DNA from: Bacillus_CJ salitolerans
Lineage (GTDB): Bacteria; Bacillota; Bacilli; Bacillales; SA4
Assembly (NCBI RefSeq): GCF_042680805.1
Contig: NZ_JBHUEM010000003.1
Coordinates: 434,001 to 498,000, forward strand
Reading direction: 5' to 3'
Length of the DNA stretch: 64,000 nucleotides
Shown here: one piece after another, positions 1 to 8,534 of the stretch
Layout: the number at the start of each line of letters is the position of its first letter
Numbering within the stretch: the first letter of the stretch is position 1
Notes under the pieces: model-generated
The model's database searches: none
What the model saw: the letters and a program-made list of their open reading frames with translations, nothing else
What the model was told of the DNA's origin: nothing
Made by a program: the position numbers and the translations under genes

Positions 1-579
1 CGGCCAATCGGGACAAGCAAGGCTAGCATTTTTGTGGCGAACAAGAGCACCTGTATAAACCACTACATAACTATAAACAATAATTCCAATAATATGAAAG
101 CTCATTCGTTTATCAAGGGGAAGAGTCTTTTCAACCTGTTTTTTATCTGCTTCAAAAATTAATAGAGTTAATAGTAAAACAGATGAAAAGGAAATTAATG
201 AAATACCAAAATGTAGAGCAAGTACAAAAGATGATTGTCCCCACATAACAGCCGCTGCTCCTATTAGAGCTTGAAGCATGAGAAATGAAAAGGACAGGAT
301 TGATAGAAATTTTGTTTCTCGTATATGACCAATTTTTCTCCACGTCCATATTGATAGGATTAATACAAGGATTCCAACAGATCCTGAGACTAATCTATGA
401 CTTAGCTCTATTACGAGTTCAAACGTGATATTGCTTGGAATAAGTTCACCGTGACATAGCGGCCAACTATCACCACAACCTGCACCCGATTCTGTCTTCG
501 TAACAAGTGCACCTCCTATTAATACAAAAAGCATACCAATGGTTGTAAGAATAGCAAACCCTTTAAGAGCTTTGTACAA
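1..579 (-). CDS. ctaA: Haem A synthase CtaA (C-terminal part cut off by window start)
   Basis: CtaA is a membrane enzyme that oxidises the C8 methyl of haem O to the formyl of haem A for the caa3 oxidase. The 193 visible codons give hydrophobic segments, the early Cys pair motif GAGCGDSWPLC, the EYSH-like helix (IELSHR) and ALHFGISL, all typical of Bacillus CtaA of about 305 residues. The start chosen is TTG at 579, since AGGTGG lies six bases before it and the reading LYKALK matches the family N-terminus; ATG at 585 touches the ribosome site directly. The gene is divergent from ctaB, as in other Bacillus. Function is certain; the end lies outside the window. Confidence 0.95.
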   Translation of the reverse strand, partial: MYKALKGFAILTTIGMLFVLIGGALVTKTESGAGCGDSWPLCHGELIPSNITFELVIELSHRLVSGSVGILVLILSIWTWRKIGHIRETKFLSILSFSFLMLQALIGAAAVMWGQSSFVLALHFGISLISFSSVLLLTLLIFEADKKQVEKTLPLDKRMSFHIIGIIVYSYVVVYTGALVRHKNASLACPDWP

Positions 580-1161
580 AATCATCCACCTACATTCTTA
601 TAATAATTACAATGATGATGAAATAAATAATAAACCCAGTAAAATACATACATTAGATATCATATAAAAAACATGTCGAAATATCAAAGGGAATAAAGTG
701 ACAATTGTGTGATGTTTGTTGGGGGGATAATAAAAACACTCATTGAAAATAGGTATATTTCTGTGAACTAAAAGCCTCAACCAGTCATGCGATAACGCTC
801 CGTTCGACAGCCTCAGCCGTAAAAAAATACGAAAAAAGGTTGAATAATGAGTAGGAGTTTGCTAGAAATATAAAGGAGGTTATTTGGTTTCTACTAAATA
901 TTTTGTTACATACTAAATCAAAGAATTGTTTATACCAATAAGTGTAACATGCATTATTTAATTATTTGGTATAATATTTAAACTGTAGCTATTTTTTTAA
1001 TAGAATTCGTGGTAAATTAAGGCTATGTGCTTTTTCACAAAAATGACAAAATTCAACCACACATCCTTCACAAATATGTAACTTTTTATGGTTTAATTAA
1101 CAGAAGGAAAAAATCTTATTTCAGTATAACTGCCTGTTTTACTCAAAAAGGAGGAGTAGTA
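580..1161. other. ctaA-ctaB divergent intergenic region
   Basis: This 582-bp gap must carry the promoters of ctaA and the ctaB operon. Seen: a TATAAT at 970-975 in ctaB orientation without a convincing -35 hexamer, which would fit an activator-dependent promoter (ResD control of cta genes is known in B. subtilis). Also seen: a near-perfect 10-bp direct repeat, AGCCTCAACC at 773-782 and AGCCTCAGCC at 809-818, with TCAACC (777-782) complementary to GGTTGA (838-843). No convincing cre site was found. The reading frame of ctaB happens to stay open upstream to 1027, but without a ribosome site. Confidence 0.6.
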
Positions 1162-2103
1162 ATGGCAAATTCGAGGACAATTGATGAAGCATCTGTGCCT
1201 ACAAGCGAGCATGAAGGTCCTCAGAGTAATGCATATGAAACAACTGTCTGGCAAGACTTTTTAGCTCTAATTAAAGTTGGGATTATTAATTCGAATTTAA
1301 TTACAGCTTTTACTGGTTTATGGCTTGCATTCCACTTTACTGGACAAAGCTTCTTACAGAATTGGGACATTGCTCTGTTTACTTTACTCGGAACTTCATT
1401 TGTAATTGCGGGTTCCTGTAGTTTAAATAATTATATTGATCGTGACATAGACCATCTTATGGAGCGAACAAAATTAAGACCGACTGTAACAGGTAGATTT
1501 AATGCCAAACGAGTATTAATGATTGGTATTTTATTGACTATTATAGGTACAGGGTTCTTACTAGCGACAACCTTAATGGCAGCTGTCATTGGGTTAGTTG
1601 GGGTCTTTACTTATGTAGTGTTATATACAATGTGGTCAAAGAGACAGTACACGATTAATACTGTCATTGGAAGTATATCTGGAGCTGTACCACCATTAAT
1701 TGGATGGGCAGCAGTTGATCCTAACCTCCATATGGTGGCTTGGGTTTTATTTATGATTATGTTCATTTGGCAGCCACCACATTTTTTAGCACTTGCTATG
1801 AAAAGATGTGAAGAATATAGAGCTGCTGGAATACCGATGCTACCGGTAGTACATGGTTTTAAAATGACGAAGCGCCAAATCATGATTTGGATAGCTTGCT
1901 TATTACCACTGCCATTCTATTTATACTCTTTAGGAACAGTTTTTCTAATTTTAGCTACCTTACTTAATGTTGGTTGGTTAGCTTTAGGAATTAAAGGATA
2001 TAAATCTACGGATGAAATTAAGTGGTCAACCTCAATGTTTGTATACTCTCTTAACTATTTGACTATTCTGTTTGTAGCGATGATTGTAGCAACATTGTTT
2101 TAA
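1162..2103 (+). CDS. ctaB: Protohaem IX farnesyltransferase CtaB (haem O synthase)
   Basis: CtaB transfers a farnesyl group to haem B giving haem O, the substrate of CtaA. The 313-residue product is a polytopic UbiA-type prenyltransferase. It has the Asp-rich motif NNYIDRDID at about residues 90-98 and the second conserved loop region (YTMWSKRQYTINTVIGSISG), with about eight or nine membrane helices. The start at 1162 is chosen because AGGAGG sits just before it and the length then matches the family (about 305). An in-frame ATG at 1027 has no ribosome site. It is the first gene of the ctaB-F run, with 102 bp to ctaC. Confidence 0.96.
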   Translation: MANSRTIDEASVPTSEHEGPQSNAYETTVWQDFLALIKVGIINSNLITAFTGLWLAFHFTGQSFLQNWDIALFTLLGTSFVIAGSCSLNNYIDRDIDHLMERTKLRPTVTGRFNAKRVLMIGILLTIIGTGFLLATTLMAAVIGLVGVFTYVVLYTMWSKRQYTINTVIGSISGAVPPLIGWAAVDPNLHMVAWVLFMIMFIWQPPHFLALAMKRCEEYRAAGIPMLPVVHGFKMTKRQIMIWIACLLPLPFYLYSLGTVFLILATLLNVGWLALGIKGYKSTDEIKWSTSMFVYSLNYLTILFVAMIVATLF

Positions 2104-2205
2104 TGAAGGGATTCCTTTTTTGTTATATATTATAAAACAGGGATGGGTTTTTCCCGTACCAACTAAGAAAATGATTATTTTATGGAAAGTGGGGTTAACT
2201 ACGTT

Positions 2206-3252
2206 ATGAAGCAAAGGCACTTAAAGTGGCGCTTATTTTCATTATTTGCAATGATGGCGCTTTTTTTAGCGGGCTGTGGTGAGTCATTCTTAACGACACT
2301 AGAGCCAAAAGGTGAAGGAGCCGAAATGCAATATTCACTCATGATGATCAGTACAATCATTATGGTATTAGTTGTATTAGTTGTTACTTTAATCTTTATT
2401 TACGTTATCTTCAAATTCCGTCACCGTAAAGGAGACGAAGATCGTATCCCTGAGCAAGTAGAAGGAAACCATAAGCTGGAACTTATCTGGACTGTTATAC
2501 CGATTTTATTATTAATCATCTTAGCAGTACCGACAGTAGCTTATACATTCAAACTAGCTGATGTTACACCGATGAAGGCTGAAACTCGTGATGAGGATGC
2601 ACTTATTGTGAATGTAACAGCTTACTTATATTGGTGGGAGTTTGAATATCCAGACTATAAGGTTGTTACATCACAGGATTTGGTCATTCCAACGGGTGAA
2701 CGAGTATATTTAAACCTTAAGGGAGCGGATGTGAAACACGCATTCTGGGTACCGACTATTGGTGGTAAGATGGATACAAACACTGATAATATTAATCAAA
2801 TGTGGTTACATGCATATGAAGGACAAGAAGGAATCTATTATGGAAAATGTACTGAATTATGTGGACCATCACACGCATTAATGGATTTTAAAGTAAGAGC
2901 AGTACCAAAAGAAGAATTTAATCAATGGATCGATTCTATGGCTAACATCGATTCAACAGTAGAAGGAGAAATCGCTCAAACGGGTGAAGAAATCTTCCAG
3001 CAGAGCTGTATTGGTTGTCACGCAGTAGGAAATGAAGGTAGCCGCATAGCGCCAAACTTATCAAACTTTGCGGATCGTACTCGTATTGCTGGGGTTCTTG
3101 ACCACAATGAAGAAAACCTTAAAGCATGGTTAAATGATCCAGAAAGTTTAAAACCAGGTAACAAAATGTCTGGTACGTATGGTGAATTATCTGATCAAGA
3201 TATCGATGCATTAACTGAATACTTATTCCAATTATCTGTTGATAAGGAATAA
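2206..3252 (+). CDS. ctaC: Cytochrome caa3 oxidase subunit II with fused cytochrome c domain
   Basis: This subunit accepts electrons from cytochrome c at CuA on the outer face of the membrane. Seen in 348 residues: a lipoprotein signal with lipobox LAGC (Cys about 24), two membrane helices, the CuA motif CTELC (Cys 215 and 219) followed by GPSH, and a C-terminal haem c site CIGCH at 268-272. The fused cytochrome c marks a caa3-type enzyme. ATG 2206 is chosen over 2182 because GTGGGG precedes it and the signal peptide then has normal length. It lies 27 bp before ctaD in the same operon. Confidence 0.97.
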   Translation: MKQRHLKWRLFSLFAMMALFLAGCGESFLTTLEPKGEGAEMQYSLMMISTIIMVLVVLVVTLIFIYVIFKFRHRKGDEDRIPEQVEGNHKLELIWTVIPILLLIILAVPTVAYTFKLADVTPMKAETRDEDALIVNVTAYLYWWEFEYPDYKVVTSQDLVIPTGERVYLNLKGADVKHAFWVPTIGGKMDTNTDNINQMWLHAYEGQEGIYYGKCTELCGPSHALMDFKVRAVPKEEFNQWIDSMANIDSTVEGEIAQTGEEIFQQSCIGCHAVGNEGSRIAPNLSNFADRTRIAGVLDHNEENLKAWLNDPESLKPGNKMSGTYGELSDQDIDALTEYLFQLSVDKE

Positions 3253-3279
3253 AGCATCATCTGAAAGGGAGGTAAAATC

Positions 3280-5154
3280 GTGAGCTTAACAAAGAAAACT
3301 GTTGGCGCGACAATATGGGATTACTTAACGACAGTTGACCATAAAAAAATCGCCATACTATACTTAATTGCCGGTGGATTCTTTTTTGTCGTCGGTGGAT
3401 TAGAAGCATTATTTATTCGTATTCAGCTAGCTGTTCCGAATAATGATTTTGTTAGTGCCGGTCTGTATAATGAAATATTGACAATGCACGGTACAACCAT
3501 GATTTTCTTAGCAGCTATGCCATTAATATTTGCATTTATGAACGCAGCTGTTCCACTGCAAATTGGAGCACGTGATGTTGCGTTTCCTTTCTTAAACTCA
3601 CTTGGGTTTTGGCTATTCTTCTTTGGAGGAGTATTCCTAAACATGAGTTGGTTTTTAGGAGGAGCCCCAGATGCTGGGTGGACTTCATATGCTTCTTTAG
3701 CAATGGAGAGTGAGGGTCATGGTGTAGACTTTTATGTATTAGGTCTACAGATTTCTGGTGCAGGTACGTTAATTGGGGGAATAAACTTCCTTGTTACGAT
3801 TGTAAATATGCGTGCACCAGGAATGACTTACATGCGTATGCCATTATTTACATGGTCTACTTTTGTAACATCAGCACTCATTTTATTTGCCTTTCCAGCT
3901 TTAACAGTAGGTTTATTCTTAATGATGTTTGATCGTTTATTCGGTTCCAATTTCTTTAATGAAGCCCTTGGTGGAAACACAATCATTTGGGAACATTTAT
4001 TCTGGATTTTCGGTCACCCTGAAGTTTATATATTAATATTACCTGCATTTGGTATTTTCTCTGAAGTGATTGCAACATTTTCTAAGAAGCGATTATTTGG
4101 ATATTCAGCGATGGTATTCGCCACGGTTTTAATTGGTTTCCTTGGCTTCATGGTGTGGGCTCACCACATGTTTACAACTGGACTCGGACCAATTGCAAAC
4201 GCAATTTTTGCGGTTGCGACAATGGCAATTGCTGTACCTACAGGTGTTAAAATATTCAACTGGTTACTAACAATGTGGGGCGGTCAAATCCGTTTTTCAG
4301 TCCCGATGCTATACTCAGTTGCATTCATCCCAACATTCTTAATGGGTGGGGTAACAGGTGTAATGCTTGCAGCAGCGGCAGCAGACTATCAATACCATGA
4401 TACTTATTTTGTAGTTGCGCACTTCCACTATGTAATTGTTGGTGGAGTTGTATTTGGTCTATTTGCAGGTGCACACTACTGGTGGCCTAAAATGTTTGGT
4501 AAGATGTTACATGAAGGAATGGGTAAGATTACATTTTGGACTTTCTTAATTGGATTCCACTTAACATTCTTTATTCAACATTTCTTAGGATTAATGGGTA
4601 TGCCTCGTCGTATCTTTACTTTCCTACCAGGTCAAGGATTAGAGCTTGGTAACTTCATTAGCTCGATAGGTGCATTTGGAATGGCAATCGGTACGATCGT
4701 ATTATTAATTAATGTTATTTACACTACAGCTAAAGGGAAAAAGGTTGGAAACGACCCTTGGGGTACTGGTCGTACACTAGAGTGGGCGATATCTTCACCA
4801 CCACCAGAATATAACTTTAAGCAAACACCTTTAGTTCGTGGACTTGATGCTTTATGGATAGAAAAAATGGAAGGGCGTAATGAAATGACGCCTGCTGAGC
4901 CAGTTGGAGACATCCATATGCCAAATGCATCAATTCTTCCATTTGTAATGTCTGTTGGATTATTCATTGCAGCATTTGGATTTATGTACGCGAACATCCC
5001 TGGAGATGTTACAAATGTTCCATCACTAATTGTGGGTATTGTAGGTATGTTAATCACTTTAGGATCAATGTTCTTACGTTCTGTTATCGATGATCATGGA
5101 TTCCACATCCATAAAGAAGATTTAGAAAATGAAGACAAGGGGGTTAAGGCATAA
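3280..5154 (+). CDS. ctaD: Cytochrome caa3 oxidase subunit I
   Basis: CtaD is the catalytic haem-copper subunit that reduces oxygen to water and pumps protons. The 624-residue protein has at least twelve membrane helices. It carries the low-spin haem ligand region (EILTMHGTTMIF), the CuB/cross-linked Tyr segment GHPEVYILILPAFG, HH in MVWAHHMFTTG, and the haem ligand pair in VVAHFHYVIVGG. The start is GTG with GGGAGG eight bases upstream. The stop overlaps the next start as TAATG, so ctaD and ctaE are probably translationally coupled. Confidence 0.98.
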   Translation: MSLTKKTVGATIWDYLTTVDHKKIAILYLIAGGFFFVVGGLEALFIRIQLAVPNNDFVSAGLYNEILTMHGTTMIFLAAMPLIFAFMNAAVPLQIGARDVAFPFLNSLGFWLFFFGGVFLNMSWFLGGAPDAGWTSYASLAMESEGHGVDFYVLGLQISGAGTLIGGINFLVTIVNMRAPGMTYMRMPLFTWSTFVTSALILFAFPALTVGLFLMMFDRLFGSNFFNEALGGNTIIWEHLFWIFGHPEVYILILPAFGIFSEVIATFSKKRLFGYSAMVFATVLIGFLGFMVWAHHMFTTGLGPIANAIFAVATMAIAVPTGVKIFNWLLTMWGGQIRFSVPMLYSVAFIPTFLMGGVTGVMLAAAAADYQYHDTYFVVAHFHYVIVGGVVFGLFAGAHYWWPKMFGKMLHEGMGKITFWTFLIGFHLTFFIQHFLGLMGMPRRIFTFLPGQGLELGNFISSIGAFGMAIGTIVLLINVIYTTAKGKKVGNDPWGTGRTLEWAISSPPPEYNFKQTPLVRGLDALWIEKMEGRNEMTPAEPVGDIHMPNASILPFVMSVGLFIAAFGFMYANIPGDVTNVPSLIVGIVGMLITLGSMFLRSVIDDHGFHIHKEDLENEDKGVKA

Positions 5155-5780
5155 TGGCACACATTGAAGAAAAATTAACTGCTGAAACCTTTCCTGCTGA
5201 ACCACAAAAAGCAACCCTTGAAGGTAAGAATAAATTTTTAGCTTTCTGGTTCTTCCTTGGCGGAGAAACTGTTCTTTTCGGATCGTTATTTGCAACATAT
5301 CTTGCGTTAAAAAATTCCACAGCAGGTGGACCAACAACTCAAGATTTGTTTGATATGCCAATTGTATTCCTTGCAACAATGTTACTGTTAACAAGTTCAT
5401 TAACTAGCGTATATGCAATGTACCATATGAAAAACTTTGATTTTCGTAAAATGCAACTATGGATGTTTATAACCGTGTTACTTGGTGCAGGATTCCTTGC
5501 ACTAGAAATTTATGAGTTTAATCATTATGTACACGAGTTTCACCACACCTTTACTAGTAGTGCATTTGGCTCTGCCTTTTACACGCTTGTAGGGTTCCAT
5601 GGTGGTCACGTTGCATTCGGTTTACTTTGGATTATAACTTTAATGGTTCGTAATGCTAAAAGAGGGTTAGACCTATACAATGCACCAAAGTTTTATATTG
5701 CAAGTTTATACTGGCACTTTATCGACGTTGTATGGGTATTTATCTTTACAGTAGTCTACTTGATGGGGATGGTGAGTTAA
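5154..5780 (+). CDS. ctaE: Cytochrome caa3 oxidase subunit III
   Basis: CtaE is the subunit III core component of the haem-copper oxidase and stabilises turnover of subunit I. The 208-residue product has five predicted membrane helices and the family segments FWFFLGGETVLFGSLFATY near residue 32 and GFHGGHVAFGLLW near residue 148. Its ATG overlaps the ctaD stop by one base, and the ctaF start follows one base after its own stop. The length and position are standard for Bacillus caa3 operons. Confidence 0.97.
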   Translation: MAHIEEKLTAETFPAEPQKATLEGKNKFLAFWFFLGGETVLFGSLFATYLALKNSTAGGPTTQDLFDMPIVFLATMLLLTSSLTSVYAMYHMKNFDFRKMQLWMFITVLLGAGFLALEIYEFNHYVHEFHHTFTSSAFGSAFYTLVGFHGGHVAFGLLWIITLMVRNAKRGLDLYNAPKFYIASLYWHFIDVVWVFIFTVVYLMGMVS

Positions 5781-5781
5781 T

Positions 5782-6111
5782 ATGGCATCAAAACAATCAG
5801 GTAATCCAAATGTAGATTTAGCTTTTCGTCGCAAGAAGAATAAAGAGGATATGAAGCACCAAGTTATTACGTTTGCTTTAATGATTGCTTTAACTCTTGC
5901 AGCATTTCTAGCAGTAGGATATGAAGGGTTTACAGCATGGTTTGCTGTACCATTCATATTATTACTAGCTGTTGTTCAAGTAATTTTCCAATTGTATTAT
6001 TTCATGCATATGAGTCATAAAGGGCATGAAGGTCCTGCATTATTTTTATACTCAGGTCTTCTTGTTGCACTTATTACAGTGTTAGCATTTGTGACGATTG
6101 TTTGGTGGTAA
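5782..6111 (+). CDS. ctaF: Cytochrome caa3 oxidase subunit IV
   Basis: CtaF is the small fourth subunit of the caa3 oxidase (CyoD/CtaF family). The 109-residue protein has a basic, soluble N-terminus (RRKKNKEDMKHQ) and three membrane helices; the YFMHMSHK segment near residue 72 is typical of the family. It begins one base after the ctaE stop, and a strong hairpin with a T-run follows directly, so it is the last gene of this transcript. Its catalytic role is not established; an assembly or stability role is the usual view. Confidence 0.95.
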   Translation: MASKQSGNPNVDLAFRRKKNKEDMKHQVITFALMIALTLAAFLAVGYEGFTAWFAVPFILLLAVVQVIFQLYYFMHMSHKGHEGPALFLYSGLLVALITVLAFVTIVWW

Positions 6112-6112
6112 A

Positions 6113-6140
6113 AAAAGGTGAGCGGAGAGCTCACCTTTTT
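6113..6140 (+). terminator. Rho-independent terminator after ctaF
   Basis: The arms AAAAGGTGAGC and GCTCACCTTTT pair around a GGAGA loop and end in a T-run. The hairpin closes the ctaB-F unit and separates it from ctaG. Confidence 0.9.
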
Positions 6141-6230
6141 AGTTTAAGTATCGAAAAATCAATATACAAATCCTCGCGGGGAGGACATAGTTTAGTAACT
6201 ATTTACTAGACTTGTTCACATATCGTTCAT

Positions 6231-6259
6231 TGCTACTTAAAATGTGACTATTGTATAAT
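6231..6259 (+). promoter_or_regulatory. SigA-type promoter of ctaG
   Basis: TTGCTA at 6231-6236 and TATAAT at 6254-6259 are separated by 17 bp. The site lies between the ctaF terminator and the ctaG ribosome site, which suggests that ctaG is transcribed separately. Assigned by inspection only. Confidence 0.6.
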
Positions 6260-6312
6260 AGGTATGTTAACTAGATTGTTCCCTAAGCATTGTCTTTGGA
6301 GGTTGAATAAAG

Positions 6313-7194
6313 ATGGATATTAGTATATTTGGATTTCGAGCATTGTGGAGTCCTGGCTTTTTCTTTCTCATAGCTGGAGTAGTTGCATTATATTTCTATC
6401 TAATAGGGAAAGAACAGTATAAGGCGACTGTAAAACAACAATTCTTTTTTGTTACTAGTATGGTTTTATTTTATGTAATGAAGGGTGGACCATTTGACCT
6501 TTTAGGTCACTTAATGTTTAGTGCACATATGACTGCTATGGCTGTCATATATTTAGCGGTTCCGCCATTACTAATACTAGGGATACCTCAAAACTTGTTA
6601 AGAGATATTGTGTCTACAAAAGTGGTTAAACCACTCTTTTCATTTTTTACAAAGCCATTGATTGCATTAATTCTCTTTAATGGTTTATTTTCAATTTACC
6701 ATATTCCGTTAATTTTTGATGTTGTTAAAACAGATGAGTTATTACATTCAATATTTTCAACACTAATGTTTCTCGGTGCGATCACAATGTGGTGGCCTGT
6801 CGTTAATCCTTTACCAGAGCAACAGTTATTATCACCGATTAAAAAAATTGGATATATATTTGCTGACGGAGTCCTGCTTACTCCAGCTTGTGCACTTATT
6901 ATATTTGCATCAGCACCGATGTATAGTACGTATACAGATCCAACTCTTTGGATGAGTGCATTGGAGCTATGCGTTCCTGCTTCTACGTTAGCATCATTAA
7001 ATATTGGTACACCTGAATTATTTAATTGGTTCCCGTTGTTAGAAGATCAGCAATTAGGCGGAGTGATTATGAAAGTAGTTCAAGAGATTGTCTATGGTTC
7101 AATATTAGGGTATATCTTCTTTCAATGGGCTAAAAACGAACGACAAAAGGACGATGTGGAGCTCAATAATATGAATCCGCAGCCCGCTGAGTAA
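6313..7194 (+). CDS. ctaG: Cytochrome caa3 oxidase assembly factor CtaG
   Basis: CtaG is a polytopic membrane protein (caa3_CtaG family) needed for formation of active caa3 oxidase, probably in copper delivery. The 293-residue product has about seven membrane helices and family hallmarks: HLMFSAHMTAMAVIYL near residue 71, IPLIFD, TMWWPVVNP, and FASAPMYSTYTDP. The start has GGAGG nine bases upstream. It follows the oxidase operon but has its own promoter candidate. This family is distinct from the mitochondrial Cox11/CtaG copper chaperone of the same name. Confidence 0.95.
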   Translation: MDISIFGFRALWSPGFFFLIAGVVALYFYLIGKEQYKATVKQQFFFVTSMVLFYVMKGGPFDLLGHLMFSAHMTAMAVIYLAVPPLLILGIPQNLLRDIVSTKVVKPLFSFFTKPLIALILFNGLFSIYHIPLIFDVVKTDELLHSIFSTLMFLGAITMWWPVVNPLPEQQLLSPIKKIGYIFADGVLLTPACALIIFASAPMYSTYTDPTLWMSALELCVPASTLASLNIGTPELFNWFPLLEDQQLGGVIMKVVQEIVYGSILGYIFFQWAKNERQKDDVELNNMNPQPAE

Positions 7195-7275
7195 AAATAT
7201 TCCCCTTATTGGGTTTGAATTATTTTATTGGGTAGGACTACCATCACTTTTGTAAAGAGAAGAAAGGATGCTATT

Positions 7276-7743
7276 ATGGATTTACAATTACCTTTACTGC
7301 CAACTTTAAGTACGAGCTTTATTGTACTAAGTGCCATTTGCGTAGCAATCGGCTGGTATCTAGTGGCCAAACGTAACATTGAGGCACATAAAAAAACGAT
7401 GACATTAGCTGCAATCTTTGCCATCATTTTCTTTCTTATTTACGCTTCAAGAACTGTATTTGTTGGAAATACAGCGTTTGGTGGGCCAGATGACATTAAA
7501 ATTTATTATACCATTTTCCTCATATTTCACATTACGTTAGCAACCGTAGGGGCAATATTAGGAATTGTGACCTTACTATATGGTTACAAAAATAACCTTG
7601 ATAAGCATCGCAAAATTGGTCCAGTAACGAGTATCGTCTGGTTTTTTACAGCTATTACAGGAGTAGCAGTTTATCTACTGCTGTACGTGTTTTATCATGG
7701 AGGAGAGACGACCTCTGTTATTAAAGCGATTTTAGGGTTCTAA
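7276..7743 (+). CDS. yozB: DUF420 membrane protein YozB
   Basis: The 155-residue protein belongs to the DUF420 family, small membrane proteins encoded next to haem-copper oxidase genes; their biochemical role is unknown. Four membrane helices are visible. Conserved features are the His in NIEAHKKTM (about residue 38), YASRTVFVG, FHITLATVGAI and LDKHRKIGPVTSIVWFFTAITG. ATG 7276 is used because AAAGGATG precedes it; an upstream in-frame TTG at 7228 lacks a ribosome site. Its position after ctaG supports a link to oxidase assembly, by context only. Confidence 0.85.
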   Translation: MDLQLPLLPTLSTSFIVLSAICVAIGWYLVAKRNIEAHKKTMTLAAIFAIIFFLIYASRTVFVGNTAFGGPDDIKIYYTIFLIFHITLATVGAILGIVTLLYGYKNNLDKHRKIGPVTSIVWFFTAITGVAVYLLLYVFYHGGETTSVIKAILGF

Positions 7744-7766
7744 AAGAAATAGTCATATAGAAAGTT

Positions 7767-7799
7767 GGTCATAGAATAATATATTCTATGACCTTTTTA
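7767..7799 (+). terminator. Terminator after yozB
   Basis: GGTCATAGAATA pairs with TATTCTATGACC and is followed by TTTTTA. Confidence 0.85.
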
Positions 7800-7827
7800 T
7801 TTACAAAGTAAAGGAGGAATTTCGTTC

Positions 7828-8334
7828 ATGGAAATTATCACAGAACGCTTACTCCTTGTACCGTGTTCCCTAGACTTAACAAAGTCATTAGCCCTTCATA
7901 GGAGAGAACTTGAAAAACGATCTCCCATCAAAATTCCAACTGGTTGGCCATCCTCTCATCTCATTGGTATGCTACCGTACTATATAGAGAAGTTAGAAAC
8001 GGATGAGACGGAGTATGGTTGGGGGATTTGGATGATGATTTTATATGAAGAAAAAAAAATAGTTGGTGACATTATGATGAAGGGGAAACCAACAGAAGAC
8101 GGAGTAGTTGAGTTTAGCTATAATTTAGTTAAAGATATTAGGGATTCAAGTATTGCATTTGAGGCCATTGAGGCAATGATTGAATGGCTTTCGGAAGCAC
8201 ATCAAGTGAAGACTATTTTGACAGAATGTGATATGAATGATGAAAAAGCCATTCTGTTACTAGATAAGCTTGGGATGAAATGTACGGTTAAAGATGGGAA
8301 TTTCCTGTATTGGGAGCTAAATAATGCAGTTTAA
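7828..8334 (+). CDS. GNAT-family N-acetyltransferase (RimJ/RimL-like)
   Basis: The 168-residue product has the RimJ/RimL-type GNAT outline. It starts with ITERLLLVPC, has the central strand pair WMMILYEEKKIVGDIMMKG, and a C-terminal half with EFSYNLVKDIRDSSIAFEAIEAMIEWL and a cofactor-loop-like segment CDMNDEKAILLLDKLGMK. Such enzymes move an acetyl group from acetyl-CoA to an amine; no substrate can be read from the sequence. AAAGGAGG precedes the start. It is transcribed alone between two hairpins and is absent from the equivalent B. subtilis interval as I recall it. Confidence 0.75.
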   Translation: MEIITERLLLVPCSLDLTKSLALHRRELEKRSPIKIPTGWPSSHLIGMLPYYIEKLETDETEYGWGIWMMILYEEKKIVGDIMMKGKPTEDGVVEFSYNLVKDIRDSSIAFEAIEAMIEWLSEAHQVKTILTECDMNDEKAILLLDKLGMKCTVKDGNFLYWELNNAV

Positions 8335-8339
8335 AGGTA

Positions 8340-8372
8340 AAGAGGGAGACCTAGTAAATAGGTCTCCCTCTT
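8340..8372. terminator. Hairpin after the GNAT gene
   Basis: AGAGGGAGACCTA pairs with TAGGTCTCCCTCT around GTAAA. The T-run is poor, so termination strength is uncertain; it is the only candidate 3' end for the GNAT gene. Confidence 0.6.
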
Positions 8373-8424
8373 AGCAAAAGGATATCAAGTTATGGAGTTC
8401 TTCATAACTAACTATATTGCTTTT

Positions 8425-8530
8425 ATCGTCTAGCACTATAGTCTGACACCCGAGGTCAAATAACTTGCCAAAAGGAAACGTACTTTTTTCATGCCAGACC
8501 GGTTGCACTGGTCAAAGCAAATGATCTGGT
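8425..8530 (+). repeat. Degenerate remnant of the dispersed ~200-bp repeat
   Basis: Two blocks match the full copies in order: CCGAGGTCAAATAAC at 8451-8465 and TTTTTTCATGCCAGA at about 8485-8499. A TCTAGCAC at about 8429 resembles the CCAGCTCC start of the full copies. The structured arms are lost. Weak evidence, based on shared words only. Confidence 0.45.
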
Positions 8531-8534
8531 CGAA

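Noticed and set aside
1027..1161. N-terminal extension of ctaB by 45 codons
   Set aside because: No ribosome site before 1027, whereas AGGAGG precedes 1162 and the family length fits 1162.
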